Shown here one piece after another: positions 44,288 through 53,551 of a stretch of DNA of 64,000 nucleotides. Under the pieces are notes generated by a model, which was not told the DNA's origin, did not search any database, and was given only the letters and a program-made list of their open reading frames with translations. The stretch lies in contig CAZDPJ010000005.1 of assembly GCA_964507405.1 (NCBI GenBank), positions 3,916 to 67,915 on the forward strand, in the 5' to 3' direction. The stretch is from UMGS75 sp964507405 (GTDB lineage Bacteria > Bacillota_I > Bacilli_A > ML615J-28 > CAG-313). The translations under genes were made by a program, and so were the position numbers. Within the stretch, counting starts at the first letter, position 1. Every line of letters begins with the position of its first letter.

Positions 44288-44818
44288 ATGAGTATTGGAA
44301 GTAAACTCAAAGCGTTAAGGACTTATTGTGGACTTACTCAAGAAGAACTGGCAGATAGATGTGAATTAACTAAAGGTTACATTTCACAATTAGAAAATGA
44401 TTTAACTAGTCCATCTATAAGTACTTTAACTGATATTTTAACAATTCTAGGAAGTAATTTAAAGAATTTCTTTAGTGATGAAGATGAAAAAATAAAATAT
44501 TCAGTTGATGATTATTTTGTTAAAAAGACGGAGGAATATAAAATAACATGGTTAATTCCAAATAGTCAGAAAAATGAAATGGAACCAATTTTATTTGAAC
44601 TTGAACCAAATGCATGTAGTGATACAGATATGCCTCATGAAGGTCAAGAATTTGGTTATATTGTCAAAGGTGAAGTAATGGTTGTTTATGGTAATTGTAA
44701 GGAAAAATTAAAAGCAGGTGAAAGCTTTTATTTTACTACAGATAAAAATCATTATATAAAGAATATGACAAATGAAAAAGCAACAATAATTTGGGTTAGT
44801 AGCCCACCTAATTTTTAA
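44288..44818 (+). CDS. XRE-cupin transcriptional regulator of the pot operon
   Basis: A 176-residue regulator with an N-terminal helix-turn-helix (residues about 5-60: LRTYCGLTQEELADRCELTKGYISQLE) and a C-terminal cupin_2 sensor (about 105-170: MPHEGQEFGYIVKGEVMV, LKAGESFYF). Proteins of this PuuR/PotR type often precede potABCD in Firmicutes and respond to polyamines. It is the first gene of the operon, 15 bases ahead of potA, with palindromes at its own promoter suggesting autoregulation. RBS GGTGGTGA. Confidence 0.88.
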   Translation: MSIGSKLKALRTYCGLTQEELADRCELTKGYISQLENDLTSPSISTLTDILTILGSNLKNFFSDEDEKIKYSVDDYFVKKTEEYKITWLIPNSQKNEMEPILFELEPNACSDTDMPHEGQEFGYIVKGEVMVVYGNCKEKLKAGESFYFTTDKNHYIKNMTNEKATIIWVSSPPNF

Positions 44819-44833
44819 AATATGAGGTAGAAT

Positions 44834-46348
44834 ATGAAAAAAGAAAATATTATTATTGAATTAATAAATGTAAATAAAGAATTTGATGAAACTTTAGCTG
44901 TTGAGAATTTTAATTTATATGTTAATAAAGGTGAATTTATTACATTTTTAGGCCCATCTGGTTGTGGTAAAACAACAACATTGAGAATGATTGCTGGATT
45001 TGAAATGCCAACATCTGGTAAAATATTATTAAATGGTGAAGATATAACTAATCTTCCTCCATATAAAAGACCAGTTAATACTGTTTTTCAACGTTATGCT
45101 TTATTTCCTCATTTAGATGTCTATGATAATGTTGCATTTGGTTTAAAAATAAAGAAAGTGCCAACAAAAGTAATAGGAAAAAATGGTAAGGAAAAAATAG
45201 TAATGAAGAAATTATCAAGAGCTGAAATTGATGAAAAAGTTCGTAAAGCTCTTAAGATAGTTGACTTAGAAGAATTTGAATGGCGTGATATTTCCACTTT
45301 ATCTGGTGGTCAACAACAACGTATTGCTATTGCTAGAGCTATTGTAAATGAACCAGAAATCTTATTATTAGATGAACCACTAGGTGCATTAGACTTAAAA
45401 ATGAGAAAAGAAATGCAAATTGAATTAAAAGAAATGCATAAAAAATTAGGTATTACTTTTATTTATGTAACGCATGACCAAGAAGAAGCATTAACAATGT
45501 CTGATACGATTGTTGTTATGAAAGATGGAATGATTCAACAAATCGGAACACCTGAAGATATTTATAACGAGCCTAAAAATGCATTTGTTGCTGACTTTAT
45601 TGGTGAAAGTAATATTTATGAAGGTACTATTATTGGAAATAAGAAAGTTAGATTTTTAAATAAAGCATTTGATTGTGTTGATGAATTTCCAATAAATGAA
45701 AAAGTAGATGTTGTAATTAGACCTGAAGACTTTATCTTAGATGAAGAAGGCAAAGGTACTGTTGATGGATATTTAACCTCTAAAGTATTTAAGGGTGTTC
45801 ATTATGAATATACAATGATGGTTGGTAGATATGAAGTTATTATTCAAGATACTAGAAATTTACCTATTGAATGTAAGGCAAGTATTAGAGTTGCTCCTGA
45901 TAATATCCAAATTATGAATAAGGAATTTGTTAGTAATTTCTATGAAGCATATTTAGACAAGAATAATCAAGTAGTTATTGCTGGGGCTCCATTTGAATGC
46001 AATATTTGTCAATTGTTACCTAGTTCTTCAATTGATGAAGAAGGATACTTAGTAGATAAAAATGGTGTAAAATATGATTTAACAGATGCATCAGTTAAAG
46101 CTGAAATTGGCTTAAAAGATATTGAAATTATTGATAATGAAGAAGATGGAAATGTAGCTGGTGAAATTATTTCATTAATATATAAAGGTGACCACTATCA
46201 AGTTATTATTAGAACCGAAGATGATGAAGACTTTGTTGTCGATACAGAATATTTATGGAATGAATTTGACCGTGTTAGTGTAAAGGTTGATCCTAATAAG
46301 ATTAAACTAACTCTTAAAGGAGAAATTAAATCATATGTTAAAGAGTAG
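44834..46348 (+). CDS. potA: Spermidine/putrescine ABC transporter ATPase, with duplicated TOBE domain
   Basis: A 504-residue ATPase of the polyamine importer. It has Walker A GPSGCGKTTT (about residues 39-48), Q-loop VFQRYALFPH, signature LSGGQQQR, Walker B ILLLDEPLGALD and switch THDQ. It is about 130 residues longer than ordinary PotA. The C-terminal part holds two TOBE-like units with parallel sequence: GYLTSKVFKGVHYEYTMMV (about 317-335) and GEIISLIYKGDHYQVIIRT (about 446-464). A further insert (about 112-130) follows the Q-loop. It overlaps potB by 14 bases. Confidence 0.93.
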   Translation: MKKENIIIELINVNKEFDETLAVENFNLYVNKGEFITFLGPSGCGKTTTLRMIAGFEMPTSGKILLNGEDITNLPPYKRPVNTVFQRYALFPHLDVYDNVAFGLKIKKVPTKVIGKNGKEKIVMKKLSRAEIDEKVRKALKIVDLEEFEWRDISTLSGGQQQRIAIARAIVNEPEILLLDEPLGALDLKMRKEMQIELKEMHKKLGITFIYVTHDQEEALTMSDTIVVMKDGMIQQIGTPEDIYNEPKNAFVADFIGESNIYEGTIIGNKKVRFLNKAFDCVDEFPINEKVDVVIRPEDFILDEEGKGTVDGYLTSKVFKGVHYEYTMMVGRYEVIIQDTRNLPIECKASIRVAPDNIQIMNKEFVSNFYEAYLDKNNQVVIAGAPFECNICQLLPSSSIDEEGYLVDKNGVKYDLTDASVKAEIGLKDIEIIDNEEDGNVAGEIISLIYKGDHYQVIIRTEDDEDFVVDTEYLWNEFDRVSVKVDPNKIKLTLKGEIKSYVKE

Positions 46349-47138
46349 ATTTCATTTTTCCCGTAAGATGCTTGCAATACCTTATGGTTTATTTTTATGC
46401 TGCTTTGTTGTAGTTCCTTTAATATTAGTTGTATATTTTGCATTTACTGATGTTGATGGACATTTTACATTTGACAATGTCATTGATTTTTTTAGTGATT
46501 CAACTAATATTAATACTTTATTAATTAGTTTATTAATAGGAGTCGGAAATACAGCTATTTGTTTAATTATTGGTTATCCAATTGCTTATATTATTGCTAA
46601 AAAAGAGAATAAAATGAGTTTTATCTTAATTCTTTTATTTGTAATGCCGATGTGGATTAACTTCGTCCTTCGTACAGCCGCAACTCGTGATTTACTAACA
46701 TGGATTGGAATAAGTGGTGGCGAACACCCATATCTTGCGACGATGATTGGTATGGTATATAATTATTTACCTTTTGTTATTTTACCTCTTTATACTACGA
46801 TGATTAAAATGGACCGTAGTCAAATTGAGGCTTCAATGGATTTAGGTGCAAATCCAGTTCAAACATTTGTTAAAACAATTATTCCAATGACATTACCTGG
46901 TATTATTTCAGCAATATCAATGGTATTTATGCCGACAATGTCATCTTATGTTATAAGTGATGTATTAGGTGAAAGAAAAATATCATTAATAGGAAATATT
47001 ATTCAAACATATTTTGATCAAATTATGTGGAATATGGGTAGTTTAGTCGCATTAATAATGATGATTTTTATCTTTATTGGTATGTTTATTACTAGAAATA
47101 ATCAAAAAGAAGAATTATCTAGAGGAAATTTATGGTAG
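46335..47138 (+). CDS. potB: Spermidine/putrescine ABC transporter permease PotB
   Basis: A 267-residue permease with six hydrophobic segments. The EAA loop IEASMDLGANPVQTFVKTIIPMTLPGI contacts PotA (seen in pieces: EASMDLGANP, IIPMTLPGI). WINFVLRTAATRDLL is the typical PotB stretch between helices. It starts inside potA (14-base overlap) and is followed by potC after 16 bases. Confidence 0.93.
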   Translation: MLKSRFHFSRKMLAIPYGLFLCCFVVVPLILVVYFAFTDVDGHFTFDNVIDFFSDSTNINTLLISLLIGVGNTAICLIIGYPIAYIIAKKENKMSFILILLFVMPMWINFVLRTAATRDLLTWIGISGGEHPYLATMIGMVYNYLPFVILPLYTTMIKMDRSQIEASMDLGANPVQTFVKTIIPMTLPGIISAISMVFMPTMSSYVISDVLGERKISLIGNIIQTYFDQIMWNMGSLVALIMMIFIFIGMFITRNNQKEELSRGNLW

Positions 47139-47154
47139 ACATTGGAGGTAAAAA

Positions 47155-48261
47155 ATGAAATTATTGTTATTAATTTTAATACTTAGTATTGTTTTATTTT
47201 TATCCATTGTTGTGCTTGAAATTATTTCTAAATCACGTCATAATAAAATTAAAGGAAAAACATTTAAATCATCTAATCGCATTAATTTAAAAGAATATTA
47301 TAAATCTAATATTTCAAAATTAAATAATGAACCATTTGAAGAAGAAGTAATACAAGAAAAAGTTTTAGTGAAAGAAAACATTAAACCAGAGAAAAAGGTT
47401 AAAGTAAAAAAAGAAAAATCATATAATCCTAAAAAAAGTAAAAAGACTGGCACTATTTTAAAAAAGTCTTATGTTTATTTAATGCTTTTTATAATGTATG
47501 CGCCGATCTTGCTACTTATTTTATTTAGTTTCTCTGATGCTCAATTAATTGATTTCAAATTATGGACTAAATTTACAGGTGAATTATATGAGAAACTATT
47601 TAAAAATACGGAGATAATGATTGCACTTAGAAATACGTTTATAGTCGCTATTTCCGCAGCGATTATTTCCACGATAATTGGTACTTTAGGCGGCATAGGT
47701 ATTTTCTATAGTAAAAAACGTGTTAGAAAAACATATGAACTTATTGGACAAATACCAATTTTAAACCCTGAAATTGTTACGGCTTTATCTTTAAGTATTT
47801 TAGTTGTTGCTTTAGGAATTGGCTTTAATTTCTTTACTTTATTAATTGGTCACGTTGTATTAACTATTCCATTTGTAGTTTTAAGTATTACCCCAAAATT
47901 AAAACAACTTGATTCTAATGTATATGAAGCTGCCCTTGACTTAGGTGCGAAACCTTCTGTTGCTCTTCGTAAAGTAATTATTCCTGAAATTATGCCGGGA
48001 ATCTTATCGGGGTTTATTTTATCAATTACTCTTTCTCTTGATGATTATATCATAACTGCTTTTACTAAAAATTCATCATTTACAACATTAAGTACTTACA
48101 TTTATGGTTCAACATCTAAAAAAGGTAATTTACCACCTGAACTTAGAGCTCTAACTACATTATTATTTGTAGGTACTCTCCTTGTTTTAATCTTAATTAA
48201 TTTATATAATAATCGTCAATTAAAACGTAGAGGAGGATTAACAAATGAAAAGAAACACTAA
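47155..48261 (+). CDS. potC: Spermidine/putrescine ABC transporter permease PotC with N-terminal extension
   Basis: A 368-residue protein whose last about 260 residues are a normal PotC: KSYVYLMLFIMYAPILLLILFSF start, RNTFIVAISAAIISTIIG, EAALDLGAKPSVALRKVIIPEIMPG (EAA loop, in pieces) and LDDYIITAFT. It is preceded by an extra about 105 residues: a membrane helix at 2-24 and a highly charged Lys/Glu linker (about 25-105). This adds one more helix than usual and would place the linker in the cytoplasm or outside depending on topology. It overlaps potD by 17 bases. Confidence 0.9.
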   Translation: MKLLLLILILSIVLFLSIVVLEIISKSRHNKIKGKTFKSSNRINLKEYYKSNISKLNNEPFEEEVIQEKVLVKENIKPEKKVKVKKEKSYNPKKSKKTGTILKKSYVYLMLFIMYAPILLLILFSFSDAQLIDFKLWTKFTGELYEKLFKNTEIMIALRNTFIVAISAAIISTIIGTLGGIGIFYSKKRVRKTYELIGQIPILNPEIVTALSLSILVVALGIGFNFFTLLIGHVVLTIPFVVLSITPKLKQLDSNVYEAALDLGAKPSVALRKVIIPEIMPGILSGFILSITLSLDDYIITAFTKNSSFTTLSTYIYGSTSKKGNLPPELRALTTLLFVGTLLVLILINLYNNRQLKRRGGLTNEKKH

Positions 48262-49726
48262 GTTTATTTTTGCTTTAATTCTAGTATTAATGTGTTGTTT
48301 TACACTAACAAGCTGTAAAAAAGAAACAACATATGATAAAGATGTTTTAAGAATATATAATTGTCAAGATTATATTGATGAAGGTCTTGATAGTGATACA
48401 GGAGAAAAAGTAGGAGATTCAGTTATGGAATCTTGGAAAAAAGATTTTGAAATGCGTCATCCGGGAAGAACAGTATCGGTTGTTTATGATACATTTGAAA
48501 CTCCTGAATATATGCTAAATCAAATAAAAACTGGTAAAAAGTTTGACCTTATTTGTCCTTCTGACTATACAATTCAAAAAATGATTAAAGATGATATGTT
48601 AGAAAAATTTGATGATGGTGCTTTAGAAGGTGAAAATAATTATTTAGATAATGCATCTCCATATTTAATTGATTTATTTGAAGAAAATGACTGGACTGAT
48701 TATGCCGCATGTTATATGTGGGGTACCCTTGGTATTATCTATAATCAAGATATTGTTAGGGAAGAAGATGTAAAACATTGGAATGCAATGTGGAATGAAA
48801 AATATAAAGGTATCGCAACGGCGAAAGATAGTGTTCGTGACACCTATTTTATGGGGGTTATGTATGTTCATCAAGAAGAACTTCTAAAATATCGTGATGA
48901 ATATTTAAATGGGGAAATTACGGAAAAAGAATATAATGAGAAAATCAATGAAATCGCTAATTTAACGGATGATGATACTATTGAATCTGTTCGTATTGAA
49001 TTAAGAAAACTAAAGAATAATATTTTTGGTTTAGAAGTAGATAGTGGAAAAAGTGATATTATTACTGGAAAAATAGCGATGAGTCTTGCTTGGAGTGGTG
49101 ATGCCGTATACTCAATGGATCTTGCTGAAGAAAAAGGAGTAACTCTTGCCTATTCAGTTCCAGATGAAGGTAGTAATGTATGGTTTGATGGTTGGTGTAT
49201 GCCAAAAGGTGCTAATAAAGAACTAGCTCAAGATTTTATTAATTTTGTTTCAAGACCTGAAATTGCAGCTCGTAATATGGATGTAACTGGATATACAAGT
49301 GCTATTGTTGGTAATGATATATTTGATCTTGTTAATGACTGGTATTCATCTGATGAAGAAGATGGTACGCTTGTTGATTTAACATTCTTCTTTGGTGATT
49401 CAGTGTATGATGAAGTTGATGAAGAAGGAAATGTTATTGAAAGATTAACTGATGGCAAAGTTATCATTAGAACATCTGAACTTGGACGTCAATTTTCAAC
49501 ACAATATCCAGATCAAGATGTTCTTAATCGATGTGGTGTTATGAGAGATTTTGGAGACCAAAATAAAAAAGTATTAAGAATGTGGATGAATTTTAAGAGC
49601 AATTCATTAGAACCTGCTGTTATTGTTCTTTTAGTAATCCTTGCTTTAATCGTAATTGTAGTGTATTCTATTTTCTTAATTAAAAAGATTAATAAAAAAC
49701 GTCGTATTAAGATGTATCGTAAATAG
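48245..49726 (+). CDS. potD: Spermidine/putrescine-binding lipoprotein PotD with C-terminal membrane helix
   Basis: A 493-residue binding protein (lipobox ending LTSC, about residue 21). YNCQDYIDEG opens the PotD fold, FDLICPSDYTIQKMIKDDML and AAWSGDA-like LAWSGDAVYSM are polyamine-site blocks, and WFDGWCMPKGANK follows. It is longer than PotD (about 350): an insert around residues 215-260, plus a C-terminal hydrophobic helix (about 457-480, PAVIVLLVILALIVIVVY) and basic tail. It would therefore be held at both ends, by lipid and by helix. It is the last gene of the operon. Confidence 0.9.
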   Translation: MKRNTKFIFALILVLMCCFTLTSCKKETTYDKDVLRIYNCQDYIDEGLDSDTGEKVGDSVMESWKKDFEMRHPGRTVSVVYDTFETPEYMLNQIKTGKKFDLICPSDYTIQKMIKDDMLEKFDDGALEGENNYLDNASPYLIDLFEENDWTDYAACYMWGTLGIIYNQDIVREEDVKHWNAMWNEKYKGIATAKDSVRDTYFMGVMYVHQEELLKYRDEYLNGEITEKEYNEKINEIANLTDDDTIESVRIELRKLKNNIFGLEVDSGKSDIITGKIAMSLAWSGDAVYSMDLAEEKGVTLAYSVPDEGSNVWFDGWCMPKGANKELAQDFINFVSRPEIAARNMDVTGYTSAIVGNDIFDLVNDWYSSDEEDGTLVDLTFFFGDSVYDEVDEEGNVIERLTDGKVIIRTSELGRQFSTQYPDQDVLNRCGVMRDFGDQNKKVLRMWMNFKSNSLEPAVIVLLVILALIVIVVYSIFLIKKINKKRRIKMYRK

Positions 49727-49731
49727 AATAG

Positions 49732-49765
49732 AAGGAAGTTGGAAAACCAATTTCCTTTTTTATTT
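49732..49765 (+). terminator. Intrinsic terminator after potD
   Basis: 11-bp stem AAGGAAGTTGG / CCAATTTCCTT with loop AAAA (49732-49757) and T tail. Confidence 0.85.
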
Positions 49766-49809
49766 TAGGTTTTACTATTATTTTTTACAAGTATTATAGT
49801 TCTGTTTGT

Positions 49810-49838
49810 TTGCTTTTTTTTAATATTTTTGTTATAAT
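49810..49838 (+). promoter_or_regulatory. Sigma-A promoter for T-box-hisS-aspS
   Basis: TTGCTT (49810-49815), 17-bp spacer, TATAAT (49833-49838), placing the transcript start near 49845. Confidence 0.7.
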
Positions 49839-49844
49839 AATACA

Positions 49845-50010
49845 AGTATTAATCGTTTTGTTTTTCGTTTGGAGTGCTCTGACAATGCATGAGAAAAACC
49901 GTAATTACTGCGTTAAAGGAATAGAGAGTGGAAAATCCAAACTAGGGTGGTACCGCGTAAAAATATAAAAGTTTTTGCGTCCCTAGAGGCTTTTTCTGTT
50001 TTTTTATATA
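49845..50010 (+). promoter_or_regulatory. T-box leader of hisS-aspS
   Basis: The T-box sequence AGGGTGGTACCGCG (49944-49957) is unmistakable. It is preceded by AGAGAGTGGAAAATCCA (stem III) and followed by the competing terminator, in which CTAGGG...CGCGTAAAAA pairs with TTTTTGCG.CCCTAG (49975-49986 region) before a T-rich tract. Uncharged tRNA should stabilise the antiterminator and allow hisS-aspS transcription. Stem I is compact (about 75 bases), and I could not assign the specifier codon. The acceptor-pairing bases are TGGT, expecting ACCA or, by wobble, GCCA. Confidence 0.85.
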
Positions 50011-50041
50011 TAGAATTATTTAATGAAAGGAAGTAAATAAT

Positions 50042-51298
50042 ATGCGCGTAACTAGAATGAAAGGAACTCTTGACTTTTTTGATGAAGGAGCTTTAAAATA
50101 TCAATTTTTAGAAGATAAAGCAAAAATTATTTGTCAAAGATTTGGTTTTACTAATATTATAACCCCAATATTTGAAGCAACTGAATTATTTCAACGAGGT
50201 GTCGGTGAAGGTAGTGATATTGTTTCTAAAGAAATGTATACCTTTTTAGACAAAGGGGAAAGATCAATTACATTACGTCCTGAGGGTACAGCATCAGTAA
50301 CAAGAGCTTATGTAGAAAATAAATTATATGCAACTCCTGGCTTAAAGAAATATTATTATTTTGGACCAATGTTTAGATATGAACGTCCTCAAGCTGGTAG
50401 ATATCGTCAATTTACCCAATTTGGGATTGAAGCACTTGGTGCGGGCAGTAGTTATTTAGATGCTGAAATAATTAATCTTGCTTCTAGTTTTTTAAAAGAA
50501 ATTGGTTTCGAAAATTTAAAGGTATTAATTAATAATATTGGTAGTGGTGAAAGTAGAAAACAATATGAAGAAGCACTAAAATCATATTTTGCTAATCATT
50601 TAGATGAATTATGCGATGACTGTAAAGTTCGTTTTAACAAAAATCCATTAAGAATGCTTGATTGTAAAGTTGATAAAGAAAATCCAATTATGAAAAATGC
50701 ACCTAGCATTTTAGATTATTTAACTGAAGATGATAAAGCATATTTTAATGAAGTATGTCATATTCTAGATGAGTTAAACATTAAATATGAAATTAGTGAT
50801 CGTTTAGTAAGAGGACTCGACTATTACACTAATGTTGTATTTGAATTCATTTATGATGATCCTTCATCTTCAATAAATGGTATTGCGGTGCTTGCTGGCG
50901 GTAGATATAATGGTCTTGCTAAAGAACTTGATGGACCTGATACGGAAGCAATTGGGTTTGCTTGTGGTGTTGAACGTTTAATTATTGCCTTAGATGAATT
51001 AGGTAAGTTTAATAATATTAAGCCAGATGCATTATTCCAAGTAATTACTATTGGTGAAAATGCTAAAATTGAAGGTATTAAGCTAGCTAATGAAATTAGA
51101 AAGTTAAATCATTATGTTGAAATTGATTATTTAAATCACAATTTAAAACCTCAATTTAAACTTTCTGACCGTTGTCATGCTAAATACTTAATCATGATGG
51201 GTGAAGATGAAATTAAATCTAATAAATATCGAGTTAAAAATACACAAACACAAACTGAAGAAATTCTATCAAAAGAAGAAATATTAAAATTAAAATAA
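50042..51298 (+). CDS. hisS: Histidyl-tRNA synthetase
   Basis: A 418-residue class II synthetase charging tRNA-His. Motif 2 region FRYERPQAGRYRQFTQFGIEALG, the HisRS-specific GLDYYTNVVFEF and motif 3 GFACGVERLIIAL are present, followed by an anticodon-binding domain (about 325-418). It is controlled by the T-box leader just upstream and followed at 4-12 bases by aspS, the usual Firmicute pairing. Confidence 0.96.
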   Translation: MRVTRMKGTLDFFDEGALKYQFLEDKAKIICQRFGFTNIITPIFEATELFQRGVGEGSDIVSKEMYTFLDKGERSITLRPEGTASVTRAYVENKLYATPGLKKYYYFGPMFRYERPQAGRYRQFTQFGIEALGAGSSYLDAEIINLASSFLKEIGFENLKVLINNIGSGESRKQYEEALKSYFANHLDELCDDCKVRFNKNPLRMLDCKVDKENPIMKNAPSILDYLTEDDKAYFNEVCHILDELNIKYEISDRLVRGLDYYTNVVFEFIYDDPSSSINGIAVLAGGRYNGLAKELDGPDTEAIGFACGVERLIIALDELGKFNNIKPDALFQVITIGENAKIEGIKLANEIRKLNHYVEIDYLNHNLKPQFKLSDRCHAKYLIMMGEDEIKSNKYRVKNTQTQTEEILSKEEILKLK

Positions 51299-51310
51299 GA
51301 GGTGACTTAT

Positions 51311-53062
51311 ATGCTTAGAACAGCAAATAATAATGAATTAAGGATTCAAAATGTTGGTGAAACCCATACCCTTGTTGGATGGGTTAGTAAAAAAAGAAAT
51401 TTAGGTGGTCTTGTTTTTATTGATTTAAGAGACCGTTATGGTATTACACAATTGGTTGTATATCCTGATTCTTCATTTTATGAAGAGGCAATTTCTGTAA
51501 AAAATGAATATGTAATCAAAGCAACTGGGTTAGTTCATGAACGTGAAAGTAAGAATAGTAGTCTTGAAACTGGTGATATAGAATTAAAAGTTGCAGAATT
51601 ACAAATTTTAAGTACTTCCGAACAACCACCATTTTTAATTCAAGATGATACTGATGCACTTGAAGATTTACGTATGAAATATCGATATTTGGACTTACGT
51701 AGACCTTGTATGCAAAAAAACTTTATTTTACGTCATAAAGTTACAATGGCTATTAGAAATTATTTTGATAATCTAGATTTTATTGAAATTGAAACTCCTG
51801 TATTAGGTAAATCTACTCCCGAAGGTGCACGTGACTTTTTAGTTCCATCAAGAGTACATCAAGGTTCTTTCTATGCTTTACCTCAATCTCCACAATTATA
51901 TAAACAATTATTAATGGTTGCTGGATTTGAAAGATATTTCCAAATAGTTAAATGCTTTAGAGATGAAGATTTAAGGGCAGATAGACAATTAGAATTTACA
52001 CAAGTTGATGTTGAAATGAGTTTTATTGACGAGGCTGATATTTATTCATTAATTGAAGGCTTAATTAAGAAAGTATGGAAAGATACAATTAATGTTGATG
52101 TAGAAACTCCTTTTATTCGCCTTCCTTATGATGTTTGTATGAATAAATACGGTAGTGATAAACCAGATACTAGATTTGAAATGTTTTTAACTGATTTTTC
52201 TAATTGGGCAAAGAAAGTAGATTGTGGTATTTTTAAATCAAATTTTGAAAATAATGGTGTGGTTAAAGGTATAATTGTTAACGATGCTGCAACTAAATAT
52301 TCACGTAAAGAAATAGACCGTTTAACAGAATTTGCTAAAAAATATCATGCTAAAGGCTTAATTTGGTTAAAATATGAAAATGGTAATTTCAGTGGTTCGA
52401 TTGCTAAATTTATTAGTGAAGAAGCAGCTAAAGAATTAGTTGAAACATATAATATTAAAGAAAATGATATGATTTTACTAGTTTGTGATAAACTTGAAAA
52501 CTGTAATTTTGCTTTAGGCGGTTTAAGATGTTTAGTAGCTAAGGAAATGAATATGATTGATGAATCATTATTTAATTTCTTATGGGTTGTTGATTGGCCA
52601 TTATTTGAATATAGTGAAGAAGAAGGACGATATGTTGCAGCTCATCATCCATTTACTTCTCCTAAAGATGGTGATGAAGATCGAATGATTTCTAATCCGG
52701 AACTATGTAAAGCTAAAGCATATGATATTGTATTAAATGGTTATGAATTAGGTGGAGGTAGTATCCGTATTCATGATCAAGAAACTCAAAAGAAGATGTT
52801 TAAAGCAATTGGTTTAAGTGATGAAGAAGTACAACGTCAGTTCTCATACTTTGTTAATGGATTAAAATATGGTACTCCTCCTCATGGTGGTCTTGCCATT
52901 GGACTTGACCGCTTAGTTATGCTTCTTACTCATAATTCTAATTTAAGAGAAGTTATTGCTTTCCCTAAAGCTGCTAGTGCTAAATGTTTAATGAGTGAAG
53001 CTCCTACTGTAGTTGATGACAAACAATTAAAAGAATTAGGTCTAAGTGTAAATAAAAAATAG
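51311..53062 (+). CDS. aspS: Aspartyl-tRNA synthetase
   Basis: A 583-residue bacterial-type AspRS: N-terminal OB anticodon domain (about residues 10-110, GLVFIDLRDRYG), class II core with QSPQLYKQLLMVAGF and FRDEDLRADRQLEFTQVD, GAD insertion domain (about 290-410) and motif 3 GLAIGLDRLVMLLT. ATG 51311 is preferred: GAGGTGACTT precedes it exactly as in other genes here; the GTG 51302 belongs to that RBS. It should be cotranscribed with hisS. Confidence 0.96.
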   Translation: MLRTANNNELRIQNVGETHTLVGWVSKKRNLGGLVFIDLRDRYGITQLVVYPDSSFYEEAISVKNEYVIKATGLVHERESKNSSLETGDIELKVAELQILSTSEQPPFLIQDDTDALEDLRMKYRYLDLRRPCMQKNFILRHKVTMAIRNYFDNLDFIEIETPVLGKSTPEGARDFLVPSRVHQGSFYALPQSPQLYKQLLMVAGFERYFQIVKCFRDEDLRADRQLEFTQVDVEMSFIDEADIYSLIEGLIKKVWKDTINVDVETPFIRLPYDVCMNKYGSDKPDTRFEMFLTDFSNWAKKVDCGIFKSNFENNGVVKGIIVNDAATKYSRKEIDRLTEFAKKYHAKGLIWLKYENGNFSGSIAKFISEEAAKELVETYNIKENDMILLVCDKLENCNFALGGLRCLVAKEMNMIDESLFNFLWVVDWPLFEYSEEEGRYVAAHHPFTSPKDGDEDRMISNPELCKAKAYDIVLNGYELGGGSIRIHDQETQKKMFKAIGLSDEEVQRQFSYFVNGLKYGTPPHGGLAIGLDRLVMLLTHNSNLREVIAFPKAASAKCLMSEAPTVVDDKQLKELGLSVNKK

Positions 53063-53071
53063 GTGAATTTT

Positions 53072-53551
53072 ATGGGTAAATCTACTAATTATATTTCATG
53101 GGATGAATATTTTATGGGGGTTGCTAAGCTCTCCGCATTAAGGAGTAAAGACCCTAATACTAAGGTAGGCGCATGTATTGTTAATACTAAAAAAAGAATA
53201 GTTGGTATTGGTTATAATGGATTACCTTATGGATGTTCTGATGACTTTTTCCCATGGGAAAGAGAAGGCGAATTTCTAGATACGAAATATCCATATGTCG
53301 TTCATGCGGAACCAAATGCAATTTTAAATAGTACTAATAAATTAGATGATGCTACTTTATATGTTACACTTTTTCCATGTAATGAATGTGCAAAATTAAT
53401 TATACAAAGTGGTATTAAAGAAATTGTTTATATTTCTGATAAGTATAATGGTAGTAATGATAATATAGCATCAAAGAAAATGTTGGATTCAGCTGGTATA
53501 AAATATCGTAAAATCAATGATTTTGAGGTAATAGTTAAAACAAATGAATAA
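53072..53551 (+). CDS. dCMP deaminase, ComEB-like
   Basis: A 159-residue zinc deaminase converting dCMP to dUMP for dTTP synthesis. Zinc ligands and the catalytic Glu are in HAEPNAI (about residue 75) and PCNECAK (about 102-108), with VGACIVN and GIGYNGLP upstream. ATG 53072 has AGGTGA before it; the in-frame GTG 53063 is part of that site. It overlaps the protease gene by 8 bases. Confidence 0.92.
   Translation: MGKSTNYISWDEYFMGVAKLSALRSKDPNTKVGACIVNTKKRIVGIGYNGLPYGCSDDFFPWEREGEFLDTKYPYVVHAEPNAILNSTNKLDDATLYVTLFPCNECAKLIIQSGIKEIVYISDKYNGSNDNIASKKMLDSAGIKYRKINDFEVIVKTNE

Noticed and set aside
49881..49884. GAC as T-box specifier (Asp)
   Set aside because: I could not build a convincing specifier loop around it, so the sensed tRNA is left open.
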